A DNA stretch of 64,000 bases from Peptoniphilus ovalis (GTDB taxonomy: Bacteria; Bacillota; Clostridia; Tissierellales; Peptoniphilaceae): NCBI RefSeq assembly GCF_018919265.1, contig NZ_JAHLQO010000004.1:236524-300523 (forward strand), written 5' to 3'. How positions within the stretch are numbered: position 1 is the stretch's first letter; each line of letters opens with the position of its first letter. Position numbers and translations under genes: made by a program. This document shows, in pieces, positions 15,720 to 23,856 of the stretch. The notes beneath the pieces were generated by a model. That model saw only the letters and a list, made by a program, of their open reading frames with translations, ran no database searches and was not told the origin of the DNA.

Positions 15720-15983
15720 CTAAATACAAATAATCTTCCTTTGACTTATTCCTTGAATAATTTCTGTTTCAATTTTAATTAAATAATTGTCTTTTAATTT
15801 TTTAATTAATCTAGTTACTGTTCTTGGTGTTGCATCAATTAAATCTCCTAAGTATTTGTTGGAAGCCCAACAGTTACCTTTACTGCTTAATCTATTAATT
15901 TGTCCGTATAATATTTTTGCTTTATCTGATAAATTTTTGTTTTCTAAAACTTTACTTGGAATATTAATATAATATTCTTGCAT
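15720..15983 (-). CDS. truncated replisome-organiser/initiator helix-turn-helix protein
   Basis: 87 residues. IPSKVLENKNLSDKAKILYGQI, then NCWASNKYLGDLIDATPRTVTRLIKKL is the HTH_36-type winged helix found at the N-terminus of phage replisome organisers, which are usually 200-280 aa. Here the protein stops right after the wing, and iterons follow at once. It may bind the iterons as a stand-alone initiator domain, or be a truncated form. Confidence 0.75.
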   Translation of the reverse strand: MQEYYINIPSKVLENKNLSDKAKILYGQINRLSSKGNCWASNKYLGDLIDATPRTVTRLIKKLKDNYLIKIETEIIQGISQRKIICI

Positions 15984-16034
15984 TTTTCTCCTTTCATTTT
16001 TGTTTTTCTAGGAAAACGTTTTATTATATCTATA

Positions 16035-16154
16035 ATATCTTATCCTAAGACTTAAAATAATACTTAATTTTATTTTTTATTATTAACTTGATTAATTCCT
16101 TTAATAATAGACAAAACTTAATTTTGATACCATTTTAAGTCTTAGATAAGATAT
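16035..16154. promoter_or_regulatory. inverted pair of a recurring regulatory motif
   Basis: 16126-16154 reads GATACCATTTTAAGTCTTA then GATAAGATAT. The complement of 16035-16065 carries nearly the same sequence (ATTTTAAGTCTTAGGATAAG). The two copies point outward and flank an AT-rich stretch. Related copies occur at 22911, 24013, 46994 and 61203. An operator or phage-specific promoter element is likely; its binder is unknown. Confidence 0.6.
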
Positions 16155-16161
16155 GCTGTTT

Positions 16162-16341
16162 TTAACTAAAAATTAGTTGCAGTAAATAATAGATTTTATA
16201 GCCATATACTGTAATTATTGTTATCAGTGTTAGTAAAAATAATGTGATTCCAAATAAAGTCAATGTAGACTTTGTGAATGTTTTTAAGTTTACAATAAAT
16301 TCATTGTCTTTTGTGTATAATTTCCAGTTTTTTAGTTTCAT
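16162..16341 (-). CDS. small single-pass membrane protein
   Basis: 59 residues from ATG at 16341 with AGGAG ten bases upstream. Charged N-terminal half, then one hydrophobic segment (LFGITLFLLTLITIITVYGY) near residues 28-50. Directly follows the acidic gene 16345-16737. Function unknown. Confidence 0.6.
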   Translation of the reverse strand: MKLKNWKLYTKDNEFIVNLKTFTKSTLTLFGITLFLLTLITIITVYGYKIYYLLQLIFS

Positions 16342-16344
16342 ATC

Positions 16345-16737
16345 TTATATCTCCTCAATTTCATAACTTATATAGTCCGTTCTTTCATCTTCCCACATTA
16401 GGTCAATGTATTGATTGATTTCATTTTTTAAATCTTCTTCTGAAGCATCTTCAACTATAGAAATATTAGTCCACAATACACTTACTGTGACTATTACAGT
16501 ATCTCCTGTATATTCCTTGTCAAGAATGTTAATTTCTGCAACTTCAAGCTCTTCAAGTTCATATTTATCAGTAATATTTTCTTTAAAATTAACAATATAG
16601 TCATCTAAGTGGTCTATATAAACCTCTTCAATAAGTGATTGCTCAATGTAATAATCATATTTTGTGTTATCTAATTGTTCTGCTCTGCAATCATTATTTT
16701 TCCAGCTGTCGTAATTTTCCATTCCTATGTTTAACAT
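16345..16737 (-). CDS. hypothetical strongly acidic protein
   Basis: 130 residues with a very high Asp/Glu content, no recognised domain. Acidic DNA-mimic inhibitors occur in phage early regions and several neighbours are similarly acidic (18653, 19086, 19735), but no specific family signature is visible. The start may be the second Met (residue 6). Confidence 0.65.
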   Translation of the reverse strand: MLNIGMENYDSWKNNDCRAEQLDNTKYDYYIEQSLIEEVYIDHLDDYIVNFKENITDKYELEELEVAEINILDKEYTGDTVIVTVSVLWTNISIVEDASEEDLKNEINQYIDLMWEDERTDYISYEIEEI

Positions 16738-16797
16738 TTTTTTTGTAGTCCTTTCTTTTGTTTATTTAATGTCTTTTATTGAAATTTTGTGATACAA

Positions 16798-16884
16798 TTA
16801 GATATATCTCTTATTTTTATGTTTAATTGTTGAGTCGCAAGTCAACCACATAACTTTAAGGGATATTTTTCTAATTGTATTCAT
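16798..16884 (-). CDS. small peptide gene (28 aa)
   Basis: ATG at 16884, seven bases after the GGAG that overlaps the end of the previous gene; stop at 16798. The product MNTIRKISLKVMWLTCDS... is basic with one Cys. Not recognised; could be a real small protein or chance. Confidence 0.4.
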   Translation of the reverse strand: MNTIRKISLKVMWLTCDSTIKHKNKRYI

Positions 16885-16886
16885 AA

Positions 16887-17069
16887 TTAAAACTCCATGT
16901 TTATTGTTGCTGTTCCTACTCTTTGATTTTCTTTATTAAATGTTTTTTCTAATTCATTTTTTAAGTAGTTATCCATATGTTCTTTCATTTTTTCATACCC
17001 TATTGATGTTAGTGTCTTTTCAAAGAAATCATTAGGTATTTCAACTGTAAAGTTGATGTTTAGTTTCAC
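16887..17069 (-). CDS. hypothetical small protein
   Basis: 60 residues, amphipathic helix in the middle, beta strands at both ends. It is the first gene after the consensus promoter at 17106-17134. GGGGGC precedes the ATG. Function unknown. Confidence 0.6.
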   Translation of the reverse strand: MKLNINFTVEIPNDFFEKTLTSIGYEKMKEHMDNYLKNELEKTFNKENQRVGTATINMEF

Positions 17070-17105
17070 ATTTGCCCCCTTGCTTTAGAATGTTTGTTTG
17101 TTTAT

Positions 17106-17134
17106 ATTCTATTCTTTAAAATCTTTACTGTCAA
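17106..17134 (-). promoter_or_regulatory. consensus sigma-A promoter
   Basis: On the minus strand TTGACA (17134-17129), exactly 17 bp, then TAGAAT (17111-17106). It reads toward the gene at 16887-17069, starting a new leftward unit. Confidence 0.75.
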
Positions 17135-17193
17135 TATAAAATTGAACAAATATTCTTTTTTATTTATTGCTTATTCAATATACCCTAATTTTA

Positions 17194-17391
17194 TTATTTT
17201 TTTTGATTTTCTATAATTTTTATATTATTGTTATTGTTTTCTTTAAAGTAATTACTTCCATATTCAGCTAATTTTTTTAAATTTTCATTATCTCTCTTCT
17301 TTCTGAAATAGTTATCTAAATATTTTGCTAAATATATGTCATCATTCACTTTTGTTTGATATTTGCCATTTATATAAATTTCATATTTCAT
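17194..17391 (-). CDS. hypothetical small basic protein
   Basis: 65 residues: short beta N-terminus (MKYEIYINGKYQTKV), basic helix, Asn-rich end. Not recognised. Ribosome site AAAGGAA-like before the ATG. Confidence 0.6.
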   Translation of the reverse strand: MKYEIYINGKYQTKVNDDIYLAKYLDNYFRKKRDNENLKKLAEYGSNYFKENNNNNIKIIENQKK

Positions 17392-17405
17392 TGTTTATTC
17401 CTTTC

Positions 17406-17507
17406 TTAATATTGCAATTCTACGATTCCTCCATCTCTCAATTCTAAATAATCACTATTTAGTAATAGGTATTCTTCTATTTTATTAATTATTTGTTTTG
17501 TTTTCAT
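17406..17507 (-). CDS. 33-aa protein matching the C-terminus of the ArdA-like protein
   Basis: ATG at 17507 with AAGGAG upstream. The product ends YLLLNSDYLELRDGGIVELQY, closely matching LLLNGDYLELEDGRIVELAY at the end of the ArdA-like gene 19086-19715. It looks like a duplicated and truncated copy placed after the clamp gene. Confidence 0.55.
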   Translation of the reverse strand: MKTKQIINKIEEYLLLNSDYLELRDGGIVELQY

Positions 17508-17523
17508 TTTTGCTCCTTTCTTG

Positions 17524-18636
17524 TTATATTAATCTAACTGGGAGTAATAGTGCCAACAAGTTATCTTTTTGTAATATCATTGGATTAACATCATTTTTCA
17601 TTGTTACAATTACATCATCTTCATTTTTAAATAATTCCAATAAGTCTTTCAAATACTCTCCATTAAAGGCTATTTTAAATCTATCTTTGGCATCTGATTT
17701 TTCTTTCAATTCAACTTTTGTAGAATTATCCTTTAATTTAAATATTCTTTGATTATCGACTATCTCGCTAGTTATCATTGACGGTCTGACTTTGCCTCCT
17801 TGGTCTTTATCTTGAAGTTTTAAGCATTTATCAATATATTTGATATATTTACTTATCATTTTAGAATCTATTTTTGTAACATATTCGCTATCATACTCAT
17901 CTCTTAATGTAGATTTGTAGTTAAAGTAATCTCCACTTGTATGATTATCATAAAGAAACATATTGTTTAATTTTATTACAGTATCTTCAATCTCATTTTC
18001 TTTAAAATTTATTTGTATTTCTATTTCTTTTGAGTTTTTGTTTTTCATTAACCTTTCTATTGTTTTTTGATTTAATATTAACTCGAAATCTTGATTTATA
18101 TTTGTGTTTACATCTTCAATCGTATAAACATAAATTTTATATCCATCTAATGCAACTACATCTAATGTATTTGAATTGTTATGGTATTTTAAAAGTTGTC
18201 CAGTAAACAATATTCTACACTTATCTTTTGACCTAAACTTCTTGCTATCCTTTAAGATTTTTATGAACTCTTCTGCATCTAGTCTTAAATAATTTTCATA
18301 TTTTTTGATATTTATTTCATTTTCTTGTTTTTCTACTATTTCTGATATTTCAACTCCATTGTCATTTATTATTAAATCTGTTTTATTGTTTTTTTCTTTA
18401 AATTCTAACTCTATTTCTTTGCTATCTAACACTTTTGTAATTTTCTTCAGTTTATCTAAACTAATCATATAACTTGAATAATCTTTAAGCTCTACATTAC
18501 TGTTTGATGTATATATAAAATCTGTATCACATTCTAGTATTAAATTTTCATCATCAATGTTAAACACTGCATAATTGCTTATATTTTTGTTTAATACGTT
18601 TATAGCTTCTTGTAAATTTTTTGTATTTAATTTCAT
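17524..18636 (-). CDS. DnaN-like DNA polymerase sliding clamp
   Basis: 370 residues, the length of bacterial beta clamps. Overall divergence is high, but the end is diagnostic: FNGEYLKDLLELFKNEDDV, then NPMILQKDNLLALLLPVRL, matching the third clamp domain and its LPVR terminus. VVALDGYKIYVY in the middle matches the DGHRL strand of domain 2. It should load as a ring on phage DNA and tether a polymerase. No polymerase gene is visible in the window, so it may serve the host polymerase or one encoded further left. Confidence 0.8.
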   Translation of the reverse strand: MKLNTKNLQEAINVLNKNISNYAVFNIDDENLILECDTDFIYTSNSNVELKDYSSYMISLDKLKKITKVLDSKEIELEFKEKNNKTDLIINDNGVEISEIVEKQENEINIKKYENYLRLDAEEFIKILKDSKKFRSKDKCRILFTGQLLKYHNNSNTLDVVALDGYKIYVYTIEDVNTNINQDFELILNQKTIERLMKNKNSKEIEIQINFKENEIEDTVIKLNNMFLYDNHTSGDYFNYKSTLRDEYDSEYVTKIDSKMISKYIKYIDKCLKLQDKDQGGKVRPSMITSEIVDNQRIFKLKDNSTKVELKEKSDAKDRFKIAFNGEYLKDLLELFKNEDDVIVTMKNDVNPMILQKDNLLALLLPVRLI

Positions 18637-18652
18637 TTTCTATATCTCCTTT

Positions 18653-19069
18653 TTAACAAATAAATTGTTCCATTTTCATTTCTTCAAATTCTTTCATTAT
18701 TGCCTTAATATTTTCTTCTGTTAATTTTATTTTTTCTCCATTGTATATTTTTTCATCAACTATATCACAGCTTTCTAGTAAAATTTTAGCTATAATATAG
18801 TGTGCAGTTACATCAAATAGTTCTATGTTGTCTAGTGGATTGAGGTTATCATTCCAATTTCTCTCTGCCCAATCTTTAACGCTTTTGTATTCATTCCAGT
18901 ATTTAAATAATTTATCTTTTGTCAATTCTGTATTACATTCAATTGAGCTGTCTTGATAATAGGTATCCATAATTTCATCAACTAATATATCTGCAGGTAT
19001 TTCTTGATTTTTTCTTTCTTCTAATTCGTTGATTATTAATTCTTTTACTTCCTTAAATAATGTATTCAT
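18653..19069 (-). CDS. hypothetical acidic protein
   Basis: 138 residues, acidic and helical, with a Trp-rich middle (KYWNEYKSVKDWAERNWND). It lies between the clamp and ArdA-like genes with AAAGGAG before the ATG. No family recognised. Confidence 0.65.
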   Translation of the reverse strand: MNTLFKEVKELIINELEERKNQEIPADILVDEIMDTYYQDSSIECNTELTKDKLFKYWNEYKSVKDWAERNWNDNLNPLDNIELFDVTAHYIIAKILLESCDIVDEKIYNGEKIKLTEENIKAIMKEFEEMKMEQFIC

Positions 19070-19085
19070 TTTTTACATCTCCTTT

Positions 19086-19715
19086 TTAATATGCTAATTC
19101 TACAATTCTCCCATCTTCTAATTCCAAATAATCACCATTTAGTAATAGGTCACTGCCTATTGCCTCATAATCAATGTAATTTTCCAATTCTGCTGGTATA
19201 TTCATAGTGTTATAACAATAATCTTCACCTAGTTCTTCTCTATCTCCATAAACGTATGATATGATGCTTCTGTCTTTGTAATCTAATCCATAACAACTTA
19301 ATATATCTTTTATATCTTCATCATTAAGATAATATTCATTTTTTAGATATTCCATTTCTTCTTCTGCAATTTCATCAAATAATTCTTGATTTTCATTTGA
19401 TTTTAGTTTTTCATATATTGGCTCTATATCTTCAATTAGTTTTAGTCCTTTATTGTATCTTTTATCTCCTTTTTCTATGCCAAATCCTAAATCTTCAATA
19501 TCTTGTTTAAATTGCAATAGTTGCTCATATTCATTTTTTGTTAATATTGTTTTAATATTTTCATAATCTTCAAATTGACTTATGGAATAGCAACTTCCTT
19601 CAATGTTAATACCTGAAAAATAATGATTACATTCAAATTTCGAAGGGGTACTGTCAATATAAGCTATACAATCCCTATCATTGCTGTCTTTAATTTTATA
19701 TAAAAATAATTCCAT
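19086..19715 (-). CDS. ardA: ArdA-like antirestriction protein
   Basis: 209 residues, very acidic. The C-terminal part matches the ArdA family pattern (IPAELENYIDYEAIGSDLLL, then GDYLELEDGRIVEL). ArdA is a DNA mimic that binds type I restriction enzymes and protects incoming DNA. The N-terminal 90 residues are not typical. Neighbouring genes are also acidic and may belong to an anti-host block. Confidence 0.68.
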   Translation of the reverse strand: MELFLYKIKDSNDRDCIAYIDSTPSKFECNHYFSGINIEGSCYSISQFEDYENIKTILTKNEYEQLLQFKQDIEDLGFGIEKGDKRYNKGLKLIEDIEPIYEKLKSNENQELFDEIAEEEMEYLKNEYYLNDEDIKDILSCYGLDYKDRSIISYVYGDREELGEDYCYNTMNIPAELENYIDYEAIGSDLLLNGDYLELEDGRIVELAY

Positions 19716-19734
19716 AATTTATCTCCTTTTTTAT

Positions 19735-20100
19735 TTAAATTTCTTCTTCATCTTCGAAATTTTCCATATATTTAATTTCATCTTTATTGAATGTATATTG
19801 CAATTCACAAGCTAAATCAATTTCATCAGTATTGAAAAGATATAGGAAAAATTCTTGATACCAACCATTATATTTTGAGTTAATAATAAACATTGCATAA
19901 TCAGTTTTTTCAAAATCTTCAACTTGCACTGACTCAATTTCTATTTCTTTATCGGTTGCAAAAAGTGTATCATCAGTTAGTCCATTTTCTTTTTCAAGAA
20001 ATCTGAAATTAACTCCAAATTCACTATCTTCTAACTTGTTGTAAATCTCATTGTAAATATCATGATATTGTTCACAATTTAATTGATAAGTTTTCATCAT
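19735..20100 (-). CDS. hypothetical acidic protein
   Basis: 121 residues, strongly acidic with a run of acidic residues at the end (FEDEEEI). No recognised motif. Located directly upstream of the ArdA-like gene; a DNA-mimic role is conceivable but unsupported by a family match. The second Met is an alternative start. Confidence 0.65.
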   Translation of the reverse strand: MMKTYQLNCEQYHDIYNEIYNKLEDSEFGVNFRFLEKENGLTDDTLFATDKEIEIESVQVEDFEKTDYAMFIINSKYNGWYQEFFLYLFNTDEIDLACELQYTFNKDEIKYMENFEDEEEI

Positions 20101-20112
20101 TTCAACTCCTTT

Positions 20113-20376
20113 TTACATTTCGCTAACTTCTGTAATTCTTACAATGCTATTTAGTGCTGGCTCTTTAATTTGAATTACATCAAATTCTACTAATATCCAT
20201 GTTTCAGTATCTCTAATATTTAATGCTATATTGTTATTGTTGAATATATTGTCTTCCCAGTCATAGTCGCATAAATCATCTCCAGTTATTTGATGTAAAA
20301 TATTTGATATTCTCATGATTGTATAATTTTCATTTAGGTATTCATTAATTTTATCGATTATTGTTTTTGTTTCCAT
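20113..20376 (-). CDS. hypothetical small acidic protein
   Basis: 87 residues: helix, acidic loop (DDLCDYDWEDN), beta strands. First gene of this block, preceded by AAGGAG and, 30-75 bp further up, by promoter-like boxes (TTGCAT, 18 bp, TACAAT on the minus strand within 20400-20450). Function unknown. Confidence 0.6.
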   Translation of the reverse strand: METKTIIDKINEYLNENYTIMRISNILHQITGDDLCDYDWEDNIFNNNNIALNIRDTETWILVEFDVIQIKEPALNSIVRITEVSEM

Positions 20377-20488
20377 GTTTTTCTCCTTTGTTGATTTTTA
20401 ATTGTACATATGTTATAATTTTTTATGCAAAAAGAGTGCAAATAATGTTTTTCATTTTTTGTTTACTCTCTTTGTTTGATTTTTGTTT

Positions 20489-20527
20489 GAGGTTATCATT
20501 CGCTTTGGTCGGTGGATTGATAACCTC
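20489..20527 (-). terminator. hairpin after the small RHH gene
   Basis: Perfect 10-bp inverted repeat GAGGTTATCA (20489-20498) and TGATAACCTC (20518-20527), 19-nt loop, just after the stop at 20539. On the minus strand it is followed by AAACAAAAA rather than a U tract, so it is a weak terminator or an operator. Confidence 0.45.
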
Positions 20528-20538
20528 TATTCTTTTAT

Positions 20539-20679
20539 TCAATTATTTTCTTCAATGTCTTTTTTAACTAAATTAAGTATATAATTACTCATTGTTCTAT
20601 TCTGTTTTTTAGCTTTTCTTTTTATCACTTCTCTTTCATTTTCTGTATAATCTTTCAACAATTCTTTAAATTGTAACAT
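20539..20679 (-). CDS. small ribbon-helix-helix-type protein
   Basis: 46 residues. After LQFKELLKDYTENE comes EVIKRKAKKQNRTMSNYIL, the strand-helix-helix pattern of small Arc/CopG regulators. The ribosome site is weak. Could regulate the neighbouring early promoters. Confidence 0.5.
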   Translation of the reverse strand: MLQFKELLKDYTENEREVIKRKAKKQNRTMSNYILNLVKKDIEENN

Positions 20680-20694
20680 TGTCTTTGTTCTTAA

Positions 20695-20778
20695 TTATTT
20701 CTCTCTTTCTTTCTTTATCTCTTGTAACCTTTCTTCGAACGTAGGTTCTTCTTCAATCCAGTTTAAATAATCTAACAT
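20695..20778 (-). CDS. 27-aa peptide gene
   Basis: ATG at 20778 with a perfect AAGGAGG eight bases upstream, inside the end of the gene 20780-21130. Product MLDYLNWIEEEPTFEERL... is acidic and helical. Small but well signalled; function unknown. Confidence 0.5.
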   Translation of the reverse strand: MLDYLNWIEEEPTFEERLQEIKKEREK

Positions 20779-20779
20779 C

Positions 20780-21130
20780 TCACGCCTCCTTGTAATTTCT
20801 ATTTATATACTCAATAAATTCTTTTAATAGTGCTTCCAGTTCTCTCTTCTTTTTGTCCCAGTCTGTAAATTTGCACATCTCATTTATTTCTTTGGCTCTT
20901 TCTTCAAAGGCTTCTAGTCCTTTAATTCTCTTCCCTGTTTGATTCCTATAGCCTGTAACCAGTGCAATGTCCCAATCTAACTCATAGCAATCCCAATTCC
21001 AACCGTATATACCATTGTTATAATATACTGGGTCTAGTCCTCTCAATAGTGTTTGAAATTCACAATATCCTGCTCTTATAACTTTATCGTATCTATTATT
21101 AATATCTCTTCTAGTTGCTTTTTGTTTCAT
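20780..21130 (-). CDS. conserved phage protein of unknown function
   Basis: 116 residues. RRDINNRYDKVIRAGYCEF, YYNNGIYGWNWDCYEL and TGYRNQTG form a signature widespread in phages and prophages of Bacillota, without a known activity. A palindrome TTAAGC-GTATA-GCTTAA (21160-21176) lies in its upstream region. Confidence 0.75.
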   Translation of the reverse strand: MKQKATRRDINNRYDKVIRAGYCEFQTLLRGLDPVYYNNGIYGWNWDCYELDWDIALVTGYRNQTGKRIKGLEAFEERAKEINEMCKFTDWDKKKRELEALLKEFIEYINRNYKEA

Positions 21131-21186
21131 TTTTTATTTCTCCTTTTGTTTAATTTTTGTTAAGCGTATAGCTTAATTATTGCTGC

Positions 21187-21218
21187 AAAAAAAACTACCT
21201 GTATTATTTTTTAGGCAG
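21187..21218 (-). terminator. Rho-independent terminator after the Xis-like gene
   Basis: On the minus strand CTGCCT (21218-21213), 12-nt loop, AGGTAG, then eight U (21194-21187). The first stem arm lies within the last codons of the gene 21204-21587. Confidence 0.7.
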
Positions 21219-21587
21219 TCCAAATGCGTTACCAAATCTAATGTAGTTTTTTATCTTTCCATTAACTATATCATTATATAACTTGTCGTATGTTAAATTA
21301 TTATTTTGAGCATATTTCTTTAAGTCCTCATAGTCATCAAGGCTTACATTTTTTTCATTGTCCTTTAATTGTATACCCTCCCACTTAATACCACGACTTA
21401 AACATTCCGACTTTACCCAGCTGACTGGTATAGCCTTATTTCTTCCAAATTGCTTATAGTATGGAATTTTACCTTCATTTATCCAGCGTGTTATCTGTGG
21501 AGTTGATTTTTTTGAAATTCCTATAACCTCACATACTTCAGCTGGTGTTAAATAATCTATTACTTTATTTATTTTGTTATTAATCAT
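21204..21587 (-). CDS. MerR/excisionase-like helix-turn-helix protein
   Basis: 127 residues. LTPAEVCEVIGISK, then QITRWINEGKIPYYKQFGRNKAIPVSWV is a winged-helix Xis/MerR-type fold at about residues 12-60. A second, weaker copy appears at the C-terminus (AQNNNLTYDKLYNDIVNGKI, IRFGNAFG). It could be the excisionase or a lysis-lysogeny regulator for one of the two integrases. It has its own upstream TATAAT-like box near 21606 and ends in a terminator. Confidence 0.65.
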   Translation of the reverse strand: MINNKINKVIDYLTPAEVCEVIGISKKSTPQITRWINEGKIPYYKQFGRNKAIPVSWVKSECLSRGIKWEGIQLKDNEKNVSLDDYEDLKKYAQNNNLTYDKLYNDIVNGKIKNYIRFGNAFGLPKK

Positions 21588-21663
21588 ATAATTACTCCTT
21601 TATATAGAATAATTATATCACATTTTATTAATTTATTTATTTTTTTATTGTTTTTTTCCTCCT

Positions 21664-21957
21664 TTATTCTTTTACTATTTCGGTAAAATCTGACCAGTCC
21701 TCAACTTTAAAGGCTCTTATATCTCTCACACTTTCTTTAAACCAGCTTATTTTAGATAATTTATTAATAGCTTTATAAACGTGAGTTAAATTGTCTTCAT
21801 TCGAACTATTAATGTAAACACTTCCTTGAGTCCATTCAAAACCTATTGCCTCCAGCTCTTGCCTTAACTCATCATAAGCTTTGTTGTATGGCTCGCCGTA
21901 TGTTTTTTTTAAGGTGTCTATCTTTAAATCAAATGCTATTGCATACATCTTTATCAC
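21664..21957 (-). CDS. vapD: VapD-family endoribonuclease
   Basis: 97 residues, full length. [25 protein letters not shown], the GF.W.QGSVY centre and the near-invariant end [16 protein letters not shown] identify VapD, a Cas2-fold mRNA nuclease known from Helicobacter and Haemophilus. In some species it pairs with an antitoxin; no partner is obvious here. It is the first gene leftward of the promoter array and has a perfect palindrome in its promoter region. On a phage it could act on host or competing-phage mRNA. Confidence 0.93.
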   Translation of the reverse strand: MIKMYAIAFDLKIDTLKKTYGEPYNKAYDELRQELEAIGFEWTQGSVYINSSNEDNLTHVYKAINKLSKISWFKESVRDIRAFKVEDWSDFTEIVKE

Positions 21958-21997
21958 TCCTTGTTTATCGTTATTATATCATATTTTTACAATATGT

Positions 21998-22018
21998 ATA
22001 GGATAAAATTTATCCTAT
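21998..22018. promoter_or_regulatory. perfect 21-bp palindrome upstream of vapD
   Basis: ATAGGATAAA-A-TTTATCCTAT, ten perfect base pairs around one central base, 20-40 bp upstream of a TATAAT box (about 21972-21977) for vapD. The position over the -35 region suggests an operator for repression. Confidence 0.6.
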
Positions 22019-22433
22019 TTTAATTTTATTTTACAACTTGTACGCTCTCTGCTTACTTGTATCAATCAGCCCACGCCTTTACAAGTAACTTAAATTGTCA
22101 TCTTTAAGCCTCTAGAATTTCCACCACCAACGATATTACATTTATGTAATATCTCAATACATTACACTTTTAAGGTAATTTTATATCTTTAAGAGTTTAT
22201 ATTAAATTATCAAGTTACATGGTAATTACTTCAAGTTCTGTTTTATTACCTTAAAATAAGTATTTATTGTTGTATAAATTTAAGTCTTAACTTTATTTAA
22301 TATCTTTAAAATAATACCACAACCTGACAGGGTAACTGGTTTTTTGCAAGTTTTCTTAATTATTTTATTTTAGATATTTTATAAAGCGTTACGCTTAATT
22401 TTTACTCTAAAAAAATATTTATTTGATGAACTT

Positions 22434-22628
22434 ATTATAACAATTAATTTTTAACTTGTCAATACTTATTTTAAAAGTTTTTTAATTGTTACTCTTTAAG
22501 CTTGTAAACATTATAACAATTAAATTTTAATTAGTCAATAATTATTTTTAAATATTTTATAATTAAATTTAAAATTGTTAAATTGTTTAACTTGTTTATA
22601 TTGTACTATAAAATAAATAATATTGCAA
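22434..22628 (-). promoter_or_regulatory. three tandem consensus early promoters
   Basis: All on the minus strand, each with exactly 17-bp spacing. P1 is TTGACA (22462-22457) and TATAAT (22439-22434). P2 is TTGACT (22538-22533) and TATAAT (22515-22510). P3 is TTGCAA (22628-22623) and TACAAT (22605-22600). They fire leftward into a leader of about 470 nt before vapD and probably drive the early arm. Confidence 0.8.
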
Positions 22629-23629
22629 GCACTATTTTAAAACATTTTAAAATTCATTTCGATTTGCCCCATAAATGGCTTGATTTCAACGGTTGTAGTC
22701 GTTAAATTGTTTCATTGTTGTTAAATTTCTTCTATTAATAGCAAAAAAAACTTTTTAAATTATTTATAATTTATCTAATTATAGATAACTTTATTATAAT
22801 AAAGTAAAATAAACCTAGTATTTATCACATTTGTAATCGTTGTCCCGTTTCTATTACGTTTTTATTTATTTTTAATACTCTTAGTTGTTAAGATATAATA
22901 ACGTAAATTTGGTACTATTTTAAGCGTTACAATACATTTATATTTTATAGATTAGATATTTTACTATATTAGTTATTAATCTATTAGATAAAATTATTTA
23001 ACAATTATTATACATTTATATTTTATTAAATATTATTTAATTAATATATTTTATATTATATTATTATATAAATAATATTAATTAAATTATTTTATATTAA
23101 CTAATCATATGCTTAGACTATAATTATTTCATTACTTATAATCATTTCATTAGAATATAATCAAATGATTATTTTATAATATTTGCTCTAGTTTAATATT
23201 TTATTATAATAATATTAAAGTATTTAATATAAATACATTTAAATATATCGTATATGTTATATTAAATAAAGTGTAATAAGAATATATAAATTCTAGTATA
23301 TAAAGGAGTTAATATATAATAGTTTAATTATAAAGATAAAGTATAGAACATAATAGAACATAAGACCTAAAATGCAACTAAAAGGATTTTAAAAGGGAGT
23401 TAAAATAAGACCTAAAATAAGACTTGCCAAAATCTCTGTAACCGTTGCAATTACTAGTGTTGAAGGTGGTTTATACCGTGTTTATTCGTTAAATGGTCAA
23501 ATGATTAAAAATTAATTAAATGATTAGATTATTTATATAGAATCTAGTAATTATCACCATTGCAGCTGGTGGGGGTATTAACTAAAATGGAAGTGAAATC
23601 GTTCTCTTAATCGGGGTGAGGTAGCTCCA

Positions 23630-23856
23630 TTCTATAAAATTATATGAATTTCTATAAACTCATCATTCTCTATAAAATAATCACTCAATATGATTTTGTA
23701 TAAACTGATAAAATTAATATAAATACCCCTTTCTATAAATTTTTATAAATTTGTTTTTGAAAGAATTGGTGTAGATTTACCCTTTTCTATAAATTAACTT
23801 TTTACATATTTCTGCTTTTCTTTAGAACTTTTGTAAGCTACTCATTTCTATAAAAT
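23630..23856. repeat. array of TTCTATAAA repeats
   Basis: Copies of TTCTATAAA or one-base variants in the same orientation at 23630, 23650, 23668, 23695 (TTGTATAAA), 23731, 23741 (TTTTATAAA), 23785 and 23846. Non-coding. May be a protein-binding array (replication, partition or control) or simple AT-rich drift. Confidence 0.5.

Noticed and set aside
23410..23513. Short plus-strand open frame ending VYSLNGQMIKN
   Set aside because: No ATG/GTG/TTG start (only ATA after AAGGGAG), isolated in an AT-rich desert, no recognisable family.
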